NCBI RefSeq assembly: GCF_006715285.1
Contig: NZ_VFMX01000001.1
Coordinates: forward strand, 4,340,001-4,404,000
Source of the DNA: Arthrobacter sp. SLBN-83
GTDB lineage: Bacteria > Actinomycetota > Actinomycetes > Actinomycetales > Micrococcaceae
DNA length: 64,000 bases
Direction: 5' to 3'
Made by a program: the position numbers and the translations under genes
Part shown: one piece after another, positions 16,655 through 25,508 of the stretch
How positions within the stretch are numbered: the stretch's first letter is position 1
How the letters are laid out: each line of letters starts with the position of its first letter
Notes under the pieces: generated by a model
Databases searched by the model: none
Told to the model about the DNA's origin: nothing
Seen by the model: the letters and a program-made list of their open reading frames with translations, nothing else

Positions 16655-18193
16655 TCAGCCGCGGTCAGCCCGGCGGCCGCGCCGCGTTGCGGGCTGTGCG
16701 GACGGCTCCCGGGCGGCTTCGACGGCAGGTTCGACGGCGGCGCGCCGGCCGCGTTCCTCAAGCGCCGCTGCGGCGAGCGCCCCGGTGTCCGCAACGTCCT
16801 CCGCGTGGTGGTGCCCGCCGTCGTGCATTCCGTCCTGACGACCGCCGTCCACTGGCTCGGCGCCCGCTGCCTTGACTCCGGTGGCCTTAACCACCAGCAC
16901 GGCGATCAGGGTGGTGACGGGGATGGCCAGGACCAGCCCGATGGAGCCCACCAGCGTCCGGATGACTTCCTCGGAGAGTTCGGCGCTGGTGAGGGTGTCC
17001 ATCAGAGGCCGGTCGTAGAGCATCACGATGATCAGGATGGGCAGCGCCGCGCCGGCGTAGGCAAAGGCGATGGTGTACACGGTGGAGGCGATGTGGTCCC
17101 GGCCGATCCGCATGGCGGAGGTGAACAGCTTCCGGGCGCTGCTGGCCGGTGCCAGTTCGTAGAGCTCCCAGACAGCCGAGGACTGCGTGATGGTGACGTC
17201 GTTGAGGACACCCAGGCCGGAGATGATGAGCCCGCAAAGGATCACCCCGGAGATGGAAATGTTGGACGACGTGTTCACCAAAGTGGCGGCGTCATGGCTG
17301 CCCACGCCCGCGAGGTTGGCGGCGTCCGTGGCCCAGGCTGCCAGCAGGGCGGTGATGGCCAGCCCGAAGATTGTCCCCAGGAGCGCGGTGGACGTGCGCG
17401 CGGAGAATCCGTGGGCGAAGTAGAGTACCCCGATCATGATCACCGTGGACCCCACCAGTGCCAGCAGCAGGGGCGGCTTGCCTTCCACCAGGCCCGGGAG
17501 CAGGAAGTTGGCGAGCACGAAGTAAGCGCCCACCAGCCCGATCAGGGCGCGCAATCCGCGCCACCTGGCGACCGCAATGACCACCACGGCGTAGAGCACG
17601 GCCAGCAGGATGATCGGCAAGGTGCGGACGAAGTCCACGAAGATGTAGGCCGGCGAGCCCTGCGACCCCGTTGCGCCCTGGACGTTGGAGAGGTTCAGGT
17701 AGCGGATCTGGTCCCCGGGCTTCACCCCATGGGAGGAGGCGACGTCCGGGTTGATGACCACCTTCACCGGGCTTCCGCCCTTGTCCGGTTCGGTGACGGC
17801 GAAGGTGCACTCGGAGCCCTGGCTGGGCGGCTGCTGTGTGGTGCTGGGTTGGCCGGACCCCTGTTGGTTTGGATCCTGCTGGCCGGAACTCTGTTGACCC
17901 GTGCCCTGTTGGTTTGAAGCCTGCTGGCCGGGCCCCTGCATGCAGCTCCCGGTCAGCACGCTCTGGATGGTGCCCGTATCGAAGGTGACCCCGGGAGCGG
18001 TTGAGTACGGGTTGGCGAGCGAGATGCCCTCCTTGCTCCCCGAGGGCCAAAGCGCGGCCATCCCGGCCAGGGTCAGCAGCGCCAGGGGAATCAGCACTGC
18101 AGCCAGGATTCGGTTCGCTTTGCTGCGGGCAGCCATCGCCTGGGGCGTCGGCTCCGAATGATCCAAGGAAGCATGGGAGTGACCGGCGCCCAT
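16655..18193 (-). CDS. YibE/F-family membrane protein
   Basis: A 512-aa protein with one N-terminal transmembrane helix (~residues 30-50), an extracytoplasmic segment and about seven C-terminal helices of the YibE/F type, a family of unknown function with possible transport or export roles. The extracytoplasmic part carries a Gln/Gly/Ser-rich run (~residues 95-135) of imperfect QQxSGQQ repeats not needed for the fold. I chose the ATG at 18193 (MGAGHSHASLDH), with GAGG about 11 bases upstream; a farther ATG at 18235 lacks a ribosome site and runs into the divergent hydrolase promoter. The C-terminus is charged and Ala-rich. Confidence 0.75.
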   Translation of the reverse strand: MGAGHSHASLDHSEPTPQAMAARSKANRILAAVLIPLALLTLAGMAALWPSGSKEGISLANPYSTAPGVTFDTGTIQSVLTGSCMQGPGQQASNQQGTGQQSSGQQDPNQQGSGQPSTTQQPPSQGSECTFAVTEPDKGGSPVKVVINPDVASSHGVKPGDQIRYLNLSNVQGATGSQGSPAYIFVDFVRTLPIILLAVLYAVVVIAVARWRGLRALIGLVGAYFVLANFLLPGLVEGKPPLLLALVGSTVIMIGVLYFAHGFSARTSTALLGTIFGLAITALLAAWATDAANLAGVGSHDAATLVNTSSNISISGVILCGLIISGLGVLNDVTITQSSAVWELYELAPASSARKLFTSAMRIGRDHIASTVYTIAFAYAGAALPILIIVMLYDRPLMDTLTSAELSEEVIRTLVGSIGLVLAIPVTTLIAVLVVKATGVKAAGAEPVDGGRQDGMHDGGHHHAEDVADTGALAAAALEERGRRAAVEPAVEAAREPSAQPATRRGRRADRG

Positions 18194-18276
18194 CAGCAGT
18201 ACAACCTCATGGTTGAACTCTACGTGCGGCGCCATAGGGTTGATAAATGGACCATCGGGATGGGGAGGTACCAGGC

Positions 18277-19065
18277 ATGGACAACCACGGCAGGGGTGGG
18301 GCCGATATTCGTGGGGCAGAAGTTTCCCCGGCAGGAAGCGCAAAGGCCGGACAGGTGCCGGTGATTCCAGCCCACCAGCCCGTGCTCAGTGTCCTTGAAG
18401 CATCCGGCGCCACCAAGGGCGTGGTCCTGGTCCTGCACGGCGGCAAGGCCCACAGCCGGGATCCGGTGGAGGCCCGGCACCTGAGCCCGGCGCGCATGGT
18501 GCCCTTCGCCCGGCACCTGCACCGCGCGGGCCGGCGACACGGGCTGGCCGTCTGGTCCCTGCGCAACAGTGTCCGCGGCTGGAATGGGCCCGACATGTCC
18601 CCGTTGCAGGATGCACGATGGGCGCTGCAGCAAATCGCAGAACGCCACCCCGATGTTCCGGTGTTCCTGCTGGGCCACTCCATGGGCGGCCTGACTGCGG
18701 TATGCGCCGCGGACCACCCGCAGGTGGAGGCCGTGGTGGCGCTGGCCCCTTGGCTCGACCCGCAGACCCCTGCGGACAGGGTTACCGGCCGGAAGGTCCT
18801 GATCATCCACGGGACCACGGACCATATGACCAGCCCCACGCAGTCCCTTGCCTTCGCCCGGCGCGCCGCTCCGGACGCAGCCAGCATGCAGTACGTGTCC
18901 CTGAGGGGCGTGGGGCACTTCATGCTCCGCAAGGTCCGCATCTGGCACACCCTGGCCACCGGTTTCGTCATCAAGTCCTTTGCCGAGAGCACAGGGGCGG
19001 CGGTCCAGCCGTCCCGGGCCTTTACCGGGCTGTTGCCGGACTCCTCCGTCCAGGTCACCCTCTAA
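18277..19065 (+). CDS. Alpha/beta hydrolase
   Basis: A 262-aa serine hydrolase. Visible: LVLHGG (oxyanion region), nucleophile S135 in GHSMGG, an acid residue in IIHGTTDHM and the His in GVGHFML, a complete triad of the lysophospholipase/esterase type. The start at 18277 is preceded by GGGGAGG at the right distance. It is divergent from the YibE/F gene and 12 bp ahead of a plsC-type acyltransferase, which suggests acyl-lipid turnover. Substrate unknown. Confidence 0.8.
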   Translation: MDNHGRGGADIRGAEVSPAGSAKAGQVPVIPAHQPVLSVLEASGATKGVVLVLHGGKAHSRDPVEARHLSPARMVPFARHLHRAGRRHGLAVWSLRNSVRGWNGPDMSPLQDARWALQQIAERHPDVPVFLLGHSMGGLTAVCAADHPQVEAVVALAPWLDPQTPADRVTGRKVLIIHGTTDHMTSPTQSLAFARRAAPDAASMQYVSLRGVGHFMLRKVRIWHTLATGFVIKSFAESTGAAVQPSRAFTGLLPDSSVQVTL

Positions 19066-19077
19066 GCAGTTTTTGCC

Positions 19078-19902
19078 ATGCCCTGGCGTCCCCCATCCAA
19101 CGACCGCTTCTACCGGCTGATCGTCCGCACCGGGCTGTTCCTGCGCTGGGCGCTGCAGCTGGACATCCGTGCGGAGGGCCTGGAGCACCTGCCGCCAAAG
19201 GCTCCCCTGAGCGGACCCTCGCGGTGGGTCTCTCCCGGGCAGGGGGTGGTTTTCGCCGTCACGCACTTCGGCTATCTGGACTTTGCGGTGCTGGAGCTGC
19301 TCCTGTGGCGCCATTCCCGTGCCCAGCTGCGGTTCCTGGTGCACCAGGGTGCGGCCGACCACTGGCTGGCGGGGCCCGCCATCAGCGCCTCCGGGCAGGT
19401 GGTGGTGGGCTACTCGGACCGGTCCAGCGCCTACGACGCTGCCGTGGCAAAGCTGCGGGCCGGCGAGTACCTCGCGGTTTTTCCCGAGGCCGGGGTAAGC
19501 CGTAGCTTCACGGTCCGGGAATGCAGGACCGGGGCTGTCCGGATGGCTGCTGAGGCCGGTGTCCCGGTGATCCCGGTATCCGTCTGGGGCGCACACCGGA
19601 TCCTGACCCGCGGCCATGGCTTCTCCCTGCGGCGCAGCTGGCGGGCCCCTGTCCGGGTCCAGGTAGGCGTGCCGATGGTGTTTGAGCAGGACGTCGATGT
19701 GCAGGCGGCAACGGAAGAGTTGCGCGGCGTCCTGCAGGCGGGAATTGACCGCTGCATCGCCGGCTTTCCGCTCCAGCCCGGACCAGGGGCGTGGTGGATG
19801 CCCGCCTCCCTGGGCGGCAGCGCCCCCACCGATGCCGAGCGGCAACTGCTGGACGCGGCCGACGCAGCCGCCGGCCGACGTCGTGCTCCCCGCACAAAGT
19901 AG
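19078..19902 (+). CDS. 1-acylglycerol-3-phosphate acyltransferase family protein (PlsC-like)
   Basis: A 274-aa acyltransferase. The HX4D catalytic motif is THFGYLD (H63, D68) and the phosphate-binding motif is VFPEAGVSRSF (E138). The family transfers acyl chains to lysophospholipids or to other glycerol or polyol acceptors at the membrane. The protein lacks strong transmembrane helices. It follows the alpha/beta hydrolase by 12 bp and likely forms a two-gene operon with it. The exact acceptor is unknown. Confidence 0.8.
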   Translation: MPWRPPSNDRFYRLIVRTGLFLRWALQLDIRAEGLEHLPPKAPLSGPSRWVSPGQGVVFAVTHFGYLDFAVLELLLWRHSRAQLRFLVHQGAADHWLAGPAISASGQVVVGYSDRSSAYDAAVAKLRAGEYLAVFPEAGVSRSFTVRECRTGAVRMAAEAGVPVIPVSVWGAHRILTRGHGFSLRRSWRAPVRVQVGVPMVFEQDVDVQAATEELRGVLQAGIDRCIAGFPLQPGPGAWWMPASLGGSAPTDAERQLLDAADAAAGRRRAPRTK

Positions 19903-19944
19903 CCGGGACGGGCGCTCAAGGGCAGGACGTGGGTTTAACGCAGC

Positions 19945-19986
19945 CAGCGCCGCGTGCCGTCCCTCGGGGAACGACGCGCGGCGCTG
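19945..19986. terminator. Hairpin between convergent genes
   Basis: CAGCGCCGCG (19945-19954) pairs with CGCGGCGCTG (19977-19986) in the 100-bp gap between the plus-strand acyltransferase and the minus-strand GNAT gene. The 22-nt loop and lack of a T run make it a weak rho-independent candidate serving both. Confidence 0.35.
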
Positions 19987-20003
19987 ACGTGGACCGGCAG
20001 TAG

Positions 20004-21056
20004 CTAGTCCGAAACCACCAGGGTCTCGGCGCCCGCCAGCCGGGCTTTGCCGCTCTCCAGGAGGGGCTCGACGGCGGCGCGCAGGGCGGTCATGGAATCG
20101 TCCAGTTCCAGCATGACCGGGTGCTGGTAGGCGATCAGTGCGAGGATGTCGCGGACCGCTTCGGCGGCGTCGTCAGCGGCGAGGGACGGCTCGTGCCCCA
20201 CGAAGACGTCCGTGGGGGTATCGGCACCCGTTGCCTCTGCAGCGGAGCCTTCCAGGTGGGCCGGGGCCGCATCCGGGTCCGCGGGTGCGGCGTAGCTGAC
20301 CGCGAATGCGCGGATGCGGCCCTTTTTGCTGGGCGCAACTCCCTGGCCGAACGCAGATTCCGGCTGGGCTCGCAGCACGATGGCGCCGTGGGCTCCGGTG
20401 AGCTCGTCCAGGAACAGCCTCTGCACCTGTCCCACGGACAGCACGCCCGGGGAGTCCCAGCCGTGGATGAAGGTGTAGTACCGGCCCACCACGTCCGTCA
20501 GCTCCACCGAGCCGGTGGCCAGGTCCATCACGATGTCGGAACCGGCGTTTTCACCGTCAATGGGGCGGCCGCCGTGGTCCTTGTCCGGGAAGACGGGCAG
20601 CTTCAGGGCTCCGGGTTCCACGATGACCAGCCGGGAGCGCTGGATCGGCGCCAGCCCGGATTCTTCAGCGAACGCGGCGCCCGCGGTGCCGGGTTCCACC
20701 TTGGCGCGGAGCTTGCTGACGCCCGACGGCGCGTTTTCGGCTTCGCGCCGCAGCATGGTTAGAAGGCTGGCCCCGATGCCCGCGCGGCGGTGGTCCTTCG
20801 CCACTTCGATGTACGTCCACAAGCGCTCGGGGTGCAGCGACGCTTCATAGACGACGCCGGCGGCCACGGGAATGCCGACGCCGTCAACGACGTCTTCCGC
20901 CACGATGCAGCGGCGCCAGGGCATTCCGTTCCCGCCGTTGGAGGACACGGCAAGCGCGCCACGGAACTGGCGGGCCTGGGCGGTGTCCGGGTCACCCCAG
21001 ATTTCCAGGAGCGCCAGGTCGTCGCCGTCGCGCCATTCGCGGTATTCGATGGCCAT
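20004..21056 (-). CDS. GNAT-family N-acetyltransferase (two-domain size)
   Basis: A 350-aa protein. The N-terminal ~150 residues are a GNAT domain with the acetyl-CoA loop DHRRAGIGASLL (R90-R91-A-G-I-G-A). The remainder looks like a second, diverged GNAT-like domain, as in mycothiol-synthase-like or related two-domain acetyltransferases. It starts 2 bp after glyS and is presumably co-transcribed. Substrate unknown; a link to translation is only positional. Confidence 0.7.
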   Translation of the reverse strand: MAIEYREWRDGDDLALLEIWGDPDTAQARQFRGALAVSSNGGNGMPWRRCIVAEDVVDGVGIPVAAGVVYEASLHPERLWTYIEVAKDHRRAGIGASLLTMLRREAENAPSGVSKLRAKVEPGTAGAAFAEESGLAPIQRSRLVIVEPGALKLPVFPDKDHGGRPIDGENAGSDIVMDLATGSVELTDVVGRYYTFIHGWDSPGVLSVGQVQRLFLDELTGAHGAIVLRAQPESAFGQGVAPSKKGRIRAFAVSYAAPADPDAAPAHLEGSAAEATGADTPTDVFVGHEPSLAADDAAEAVRDILALIAYQHPVMLELDDSMTALRAAVEPLLESGKARLAGAETLVVSD

Positions 21057-21058
21057 GC

Positions 21059-22444
21059 TCAGGCGCCGATCAGCCGTGCCGCCAGGTAGCCCTCCACCTT
21101 GTCCAGGGAGACGCGCTCCTGGCTCATGGTGTCCCGCTCGCGGATGGTGACGGCCTGGTCCTCAAGGGTGTCGAAGTCCACGGTGATGCAGAACGGGGTG
21201 CCGATCTCGTCCTGGCGGCGGTAGCGGCGGCCGATGGCACCGGCATCATCGAAGTCGATGTTCCAGTTCTTGCGCAGCTGGGCGCCCAGGGCCTTGGCCT
21301 TCGGGGACAGGTCCTCGTTGCGGCTCAGCGGCAGCACGGCGGCCTTGACCGGGGCCAGGCGCGGGTCCAGCTTCAGCACGGTGCGGACGTCCACGCCGCC
21401 CTTGGCGTTGGGGGCCTCGTCCTCGGTGTAGGCATCCACCAGGAACGCCATGAAGGAACGGGTCAGGCCGGCCGCGGGCTCGATCACGTACGGGGTGTAG
21501 CGCTCGTTGGTGGCCTGGTTGAAGTAGCTTAGGTCCGTGCCGGAGGCCTTGGCGTGGGTGGAGAGGTCGAAGTCGGTGCGGTTGGCGATGCCTTCCAGCT
21601 CGCCCCATTCGGAACCCTGGAAGCCGAAGCGGTACTCGATGTCCGTGGTTCCCTTGGAGTAGTGGCTGAGCTTTTCCTTGGGGTGCTCGTAGAAGCGCAG
21701 GTTCTCCTCGCGGATGCCCAGGCCGGTGTACCAGGCCATGCGCTCGTTCATCCAGTACTTGTGCCACTCTTCGTCCGTGCCGGGTTCCACGAAGAATTCC
21801 ATTTCCATCTGCTCGAACTCGCGGGTGCGGAAGATGAAGTTGCCGGGCGTGATTTCGTTGCGGAAGGACTTGCCGATCTGGCCGATGCCGAACGGCGGCT
21901 TCTTCCGGGACGTGGTGAGGACGTTGTTGAAGTTCACGAAGATGCCCTGCGCGGTTTCGGGGCGGAGGTAGTGCAGGCCTTCCTCGCTGGCCACCGGGCC
22001 CAGGTAGGTCTTGAGCAGGCCGGAGAACTCCTGCGGCTCGGTCCACTGGCCGCGGGTGCCGCAGTTGGCGCAGACGATGTCCTTCAGGCCGTTTTCCGCC
22101 GGGCGGCCCTTCTTCTCCTCGTACTCTTCCTCGAGGTGGTCCGCGCGGTAGCGCTTGTGGCAGGACAGGCACTCCACCAGCGGGTCGGAGAAGACCTCCA
22201 CGTGGCCGGAGGCTTCCCAGACCTGGCGCGGCAGGATCACGGAGGAGTCCAGGCCCACCACGTCCTCGCGGCCGCGGACCATGGACTGCCACCACTGGCG
22301 CTTGATGTTTTCCTTCAGCTCAGCGCCCAGGGGGCCGTAGTCCCAGGCAGACCGCGAGCCTCCGTAGATCTCACCGGCCTGGAACACGAAGCCCCTCCGC
22401 TTGGAGAGGGAAATGACCTGGTCGAGGACGGATTTTGCTGCCAT
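21059..22444 (-). CDS. glyS: Glycine--tRNA ligase (dimeric type)
   Basis: A 461-aa class II aminoacyl-tRNA synthetase charging tRNA-Gly. The N-terminus SLSKRRGFVFQAGEIYGG and SAWDYGPLGAELK are diagnostic of the single-chain alpha2 enzyme. An insertion with CLSCHKRYR and VCANCGTRG gives four cysteines for zinc. Motif 2 is seen in FRNEITPGNFIFRTREFEQ and motif 3 lies toward GLTRSFMAFL. Length is normal for the type. A 129-bp gap separates it from the next gene upstream. Confidence 0.95.
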   Translation of the reverse strand: MAAKSVLDQVISLSKRRGFVFQAGEIYGGSRSAWDYGPLGAELKENIKRQWWQSMVRGREDVVGLDSSVILPRQVWEASGHVEVFSDPLVECLSCHKRYRADHLEEEYEEKKGRPAENGLKDIVCANCGTRGQWTEPQEFSGLLKTYLGPVASEEGLHYLRPETAQGIFVNFNNVLTTSRKKPPFGIGQIGKSFRNEITPGNFIFRTREFEQMEMEFFVEPGTDEEWHKYWMNERMAWYTGLGIREENLRFYEHPKEKLSHYSKGTTDIEYRFGFQGSEWGELEGIANRTDFDLSTHAKASGTDLSYFNQATNERYTPYVIEPAAGLTRSFMAFLVDAYTEDEAPNAKGGVDVRTVLKLDPRLAPVKAAVLPLSRNEDLSPKAKALGAQLRKNWNIDFDDAGAIGRRYRRQDEIGTPFCITVDFDTLEDQAVTIRERDTMSQERVSLDKVEGYLAARLIGA

Positions 22445-22573
22445 GGGATAACTCCAATTTCTACAGGGCCGCTGGGTGCGGTCCGCGGGTTGTTCGGGCC
22501 CCGGCTGCTGCGTGCCTGGGCACAGCGGGCAACGCGTCGGGGCGGATGAAGGAAGATGGTGAAAGCTCGTGTC

Positions 22574-23563
22574 CTAGCGTACCGGCCGCTGCCTGCGCAG
22601 CGCGCCCCGCGGCCAGGGCAGGGTTGCCAGGATGATGGCGCCGAGGGTCAGCAGGGTCCCCAGGACGGTGGCGGGAGCAACGATGGTGCCCGGTGCGGGA
22701 AGCATCAGGTCCAGGGCCAGCGAGCCGAGCAACTGGCCGGCGATCATGCCCAGCCCGGTGACCAGCACGCCCAGGCTGCGGACCAGGAGGGCGCCAAGGC
22801 CGATGAAGACGCAGCCCATGGGCCCGCCCAGGTAGTACCACCACTCCCCCGGCAGCGGGTTGGCGGGACCGGCCACGGCCAGCTTCACCGCGAACGCTGC
22901 CCACAGCACGATGCAGCCGGCCACGAAGTTCACCAGCGTGGCCGCAATGGGCGTCCCGTAGTGGAGCGTCGCGGTGCCGTTCATGGCCTGCTGGAAACTC
23001 ATGAGGAAGCCCGCCGCCACCGGCAGGAGGAGGGGCAGCAGCAGGCCGGCCGCGCCGTCCCCCGAGCCTCCGCTGCTGAACCGGGGCGACACCGCCCAGG
23101 CGACGGCGGCGATGGTCAGGATGCAGCCGATGATGCGGATGCCCGTCACCGATTTCTTTCCGGCCGGCCCGATTCCCAGCCGGTCCACCAGCAGGCCGCT
23201 CACCGTCTGCCCGGTGACGGTGGCGACGGTGAAGAGTGCCACGCCCAGGATGCCCACGGTGAAGGACTGGGCAAAGACGAACAAGGCCCCGATGGCTCCT
23301 GCCACCACGTAGATCCGGGGAAACGCCCGGTTCCGGACTGCGGGGAGGATGTTTGCCAGGCCGGCCCGGCCACGCGGCAACACAAGGGAAATGATGATCA
23401 TGACCAGCAGGCCTGTGCTGAAACTCACGGCCGCGGCCGCGATTCCATCGTTGAGCCGGGCACCCAACGCCCCGTTAATCCGCCCTTGGACGGGGATGGC
23501 AAGGCCGGAGCCCACGGCCAGGGGCAGGCCTGCGAGTACCGGCAGGCGCGAAGGGGAGGTCAT
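22574..23563 (-). CDS. YdcZ-type DMT transporter (duplicated)
   Basis: A 329-aa membrane protein with about ten helices, built of two DMT_YdcZ (DUF606) halves: the first begins VGSGLAIPVQGRINGALGAR and the second FLMSFQQAMNGTATLHYG, each with the family's Gln-x-x-x-N-G pattern. I chose the ATG at 23563 because AAGGTGG lies 5-6 bases upstream; a GTG three codons earlier overlaps that site. Substrate unknown. Divergent from the S4-domain gene with a 32-bp gap. Confidence 0.8.
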   Translation of the reverse strand: MTSPSRLPVLAGLPLAVGSGLAIPVQGRINGALGARLNDGIAAAAVSFSTGLLVMIIISLVLPRGRAGLANILPAVRNRAFPRIYVVAGAIGALFVFAQSFTVGILGVALFTVATVTGQTVSGLLVDRLGIGPAGKKSVTGIRIIGCILTIAAVAWAVSPRFSSGGSGDGAAGLLLPLLLPVAAGFLMSFQQAMNGTATLHYGTPIAATLVNFVAGCIVLWAAFAVKLAVAGPANPLPGEWWYYLGGPMGCVFIGLGALLVRSLGVLVTGLGMIAGQLLGSLALDLMLPAPGTIVAPATVLGTLLTLGAIILATLPWPRGALRRQRPVR

Positions 23564-23595
23564 TGAATCCACCTTAGTTCAGGCATTATTGCTCT

Positions 23596-23829
23596 ATGAG
23601 CAACCCCATTGACGACGTCCCCATCCGCGACAGCATGATCCGGCTGGGCCAGCTGCTGAAGCTCGCCAATCTCGTGGAAGACGGCGTGGAGGCGGCGGAG
23701 CTGATCAAGAACGGGCTGGTCAAGGTCAACGGCGAGAGCGACGACCGCCGGGGCCGGCAGCTGCACAACGGGGACACCGTCACCGTTAACGGCCAGACCA
23801 TCCGAGTGGTGGCACCCCAGGCCGGCTGA
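23596..23829 (+). CDS. S4-domain RNA-binding protein
   Basis: A 77-aa stand-alone S4 domain (IRLGQLLKLANLVEDGVEA, then GLVKVNGESDDRRGRQL and GDTVTVNGQTIRV), of the YbcJ/RlbA type associated with ribosome or structured-RNA binding. Length is normal. It starts in the short gap divergent from the YdcZ transporter. Confidence 0.85.
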   Translation: MSNPIDDVPIRDSMIRLGQLLKLANLVEDGVEAAELIKNGLVKVNGESDDRRGRQLHNGDTVTVNGQTIRVVAPQAG

Positions 23830-23861
23830 CGGCGGCAGCTGTTGCGCCGCCGTCGTACGTC

Positions 23862-24512
23862 CTATTTGTTCAGCACCTCATGGGTGAGGAACTCCCCCAC
23901 GTGCCCGATCTCCTGCTGGTTGATGCCGTGCCACATGCCGGTGTAGAGGACCTTGGTGAGCTTGACGTGCTTGCGGACCCAGCCCATGGTGAACTCGATC
24001 TTGTCCTGGGTGATCACCGGGTCCTGCTGGTCGCGGCCCCAGAACATGGGCACGGTGCCGTCCAGCTCGTCGTCCTTGAAGGTTGGGTCGCCGGCGGCGT
24101 CCACCACAAAGCCTGAAAGTCCGACGACGGCGGCAAAGTCCGTGGGCCGCTGGCGCAGGAGCGTGGTGGCCATGGCCATGCCCATGGAAAAGCCCAGGAG
24201 GGTCACTGAAGGGTGGCCGGGCCTGATGGCGTCGATCCATTCGAGCACGTAGGCCGAAGCCTCCTTGACCCGGTCCAGCGAGTATTCGATGGAGGCCGTC
24301 AGCGGGAACCAGGTGAAGCCGGGGCCCATGGCGATGGGCGCGCGGAGGGAGGCGACGGCGAAGTCCCCGGGCAGCATGTCCGCCAGGCTGAGCAGGTCCT
24401 GCTCGTTGGCGCCGTAGCCGTGGAGCAGGACCAGCAGCGGCTTGCCGGCGCGCTGGTCTTCCGGATGGGACCACAGGACAACGGGGGCAGGAAATACTTC
24501 GGCGTCAGTCAT
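23862..24512 (-). CDS. Phospholipase/carboxylesterase-family hydrolase
   Basis: A 216-aa alpha/beta hydrolase of the acyl-protein thioesterase/carboxylesterase family. Motifs: VLLHGYGANEQDL, nucleophile S109 in LLGFSMGMAMA, and the late MWHGINQQE with the probable His. The start is either ATG 24512 (GGAA just upstream) or ATG 24521, three codons earlier; 24512 leaves a more plausible leader. A GTTACTTGGAAGTAAC palindrome lies 18-33 bp upstream, so expression is probably repressible. It is divergent from an SGNH hydrolase that may share the regulator. Substrate unknown. Confidence 0.8.
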   Translation of the reverse strand: MTDAEVFPAPVVLWSHPEDQRAGKPLLVLLHGYGANEQDLLSLADMLPGDFAVASLRAPIAMGPGFTWFPLTASIEYSLDRVKEASAYVLEWIDAIRPGHPSVTLLGFSMGMAMATTLLRQRPTDFAAVVGLSGFVVDAAGDPTFKDDELDGTVPMFWGRDQQDPVITQDKIEFTMGWVRKHVKLTKVLYTGMWHGINQQEIGHVGEFLTHEVLNK

Positions 24513-24529
24513 GGTTTCCATTCATACCA

Positions 24530-24545
24530 GTTACTTGGAAGTAAC
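24530..24545. promoter_or_regulatory. Palindromic operator candidate between divergent esterase genes
   Basis: GTTACTTGGAAGTAAC, arms GTTACTT/AAGTAAC around GG, the same architecture as 1743-1758. It lies 18 bp from the esterase start and 46 bp from the SGNH hydrolase start, so one bound repressor could cover both promoters. Confidence 0.5.
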
Positions 24546-24590
24546 AACCTACGTTCGCGTAGGCAGCGAGGCGGAAGGCAGGATAGGACC

Positions 24591-25460
24591 GTGACTGACG
24601 CAAGTGCCATCCAGACCCCCTCCGCGCACGCCGGTTCCCACCCCTGGACCCGGTACGTGGCGATGGGTGATTCGTTCACGGAAGGCATCGGTGACCCCGA
24701 GCCTTCAAGCCCCGGCGGCCACCGTGGCTGGGCCGACAGGGTGGCCGAAGAGCTGGGCCGCACCCAGCCGGACTTCGCCTATGCCAACCTTGCCGTGCGC
24801 GGCCGGCTGCTCCAGCAGATCGTGGACCAGCAGCTCGCTCCTGCACTGGAACTGAAGCCGGACCTGGTCACCCTGTCCGCAGGCGGCAACGACCTCATCC
24901 GTCCCGGCGGCGATCCCGATGCGCTGGCCGAGAAGCTTGATTCCGTGGTGCAGATCCTGTCCATGGGCGGCGCCACCGTGGTCCTGTTCAATGGGCCGGA
25001 TACGGGATCCTCCGTGCTCAGCCGGATCCGCAGCAAGGTGGCCATCTACAACGAAAACCTGCGGACCGTTGCCGCGCGCCATGACGCGGTGATCGCCGAC
25101 ATGTGGTCCCTGCGGCAGCTAAGCGACCCGCAGATGTGGGACCAGGACCGCCTGCACTTCTCCCCGCTGGGCCACCACACCATCGCAGCCATGGTGCTGG
25201 ACGCGCTCAACGTGGAGCACTCCCTGGAACCGCTGCAGCCCAAGCCGCTGCCGCCGCGGACCTGGCGCGAGGCCAGGAGCGGGGACCTCGTGTGGGCGCG
25301 CGAATACTTCGTGCCGTGGGTGCTGCGCCGGCTGCGCCACCAGTCGTCCGGGGACGGCATTACGGCAAAACGGCCGACGCCGGGTCCCGTCTTCGGCCCT
25401 GGCGTTCCGTTGGGTTCCGGCGAGGGTCCGCTGGGATCGGCCGAGCCCAGCCGCCGGTAG
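24591..25460 (+). CDS. SGNH/GDSL hydrolase
   Basis: A 289-aa esterase/lipase-like protein. The four SGNH blocks are clear: block I MGDSFTEG with nucleophile S28, block II NLAVRG, block III GGND, block V DRLHFSPLGH with the Asp/His pair. No signal peptide, so probably cytoplasmic. The tail (~residues 255-289) is Gly/Pro-rich. I start at the GTG at 24591; the frame is open upstream only because it runs antisense through the neighbouring esterase. Likely role: deacylation of an unknown ester. Confidence 0.85.
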   Translation: MTDASAIQTPSAHAGSHPWTRYVAMGDSFTEGIGDPEPSSPGGHRGWADRVAEELGRTQPDFAYANLAVRGRLLQQIVDQQLAPALELKPDLVTLSAGGNDLIRPGGDPDALAEKLDSVVQILSMGGATVVLFNGPDTGSSVLSRIRSKVAIYNENLRTVAARHDAVIADMWSLRQLSDPQMWDQDRLHFSPLGHHTIAAMVLDALNVEHSLEPLQPKPLPPRTWREARSGDLVWAREYFVPWVLRRLRHQSSGDGITAKRPTPGPVFGPGVPLGSGEGPLGSAEPSRR

Positions 25461-25508
25461 GGCTGCCGGGGTTACGCTGGAAGGACAATACACGAGAGGC
25501 GCGGCACC

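Noticed and set aside
22445..22573. T-box or other riboswitch upstream of glyS
   Set aside because: The 129-bp gap shows no T-box consensus or specifier loop that I can recognise.
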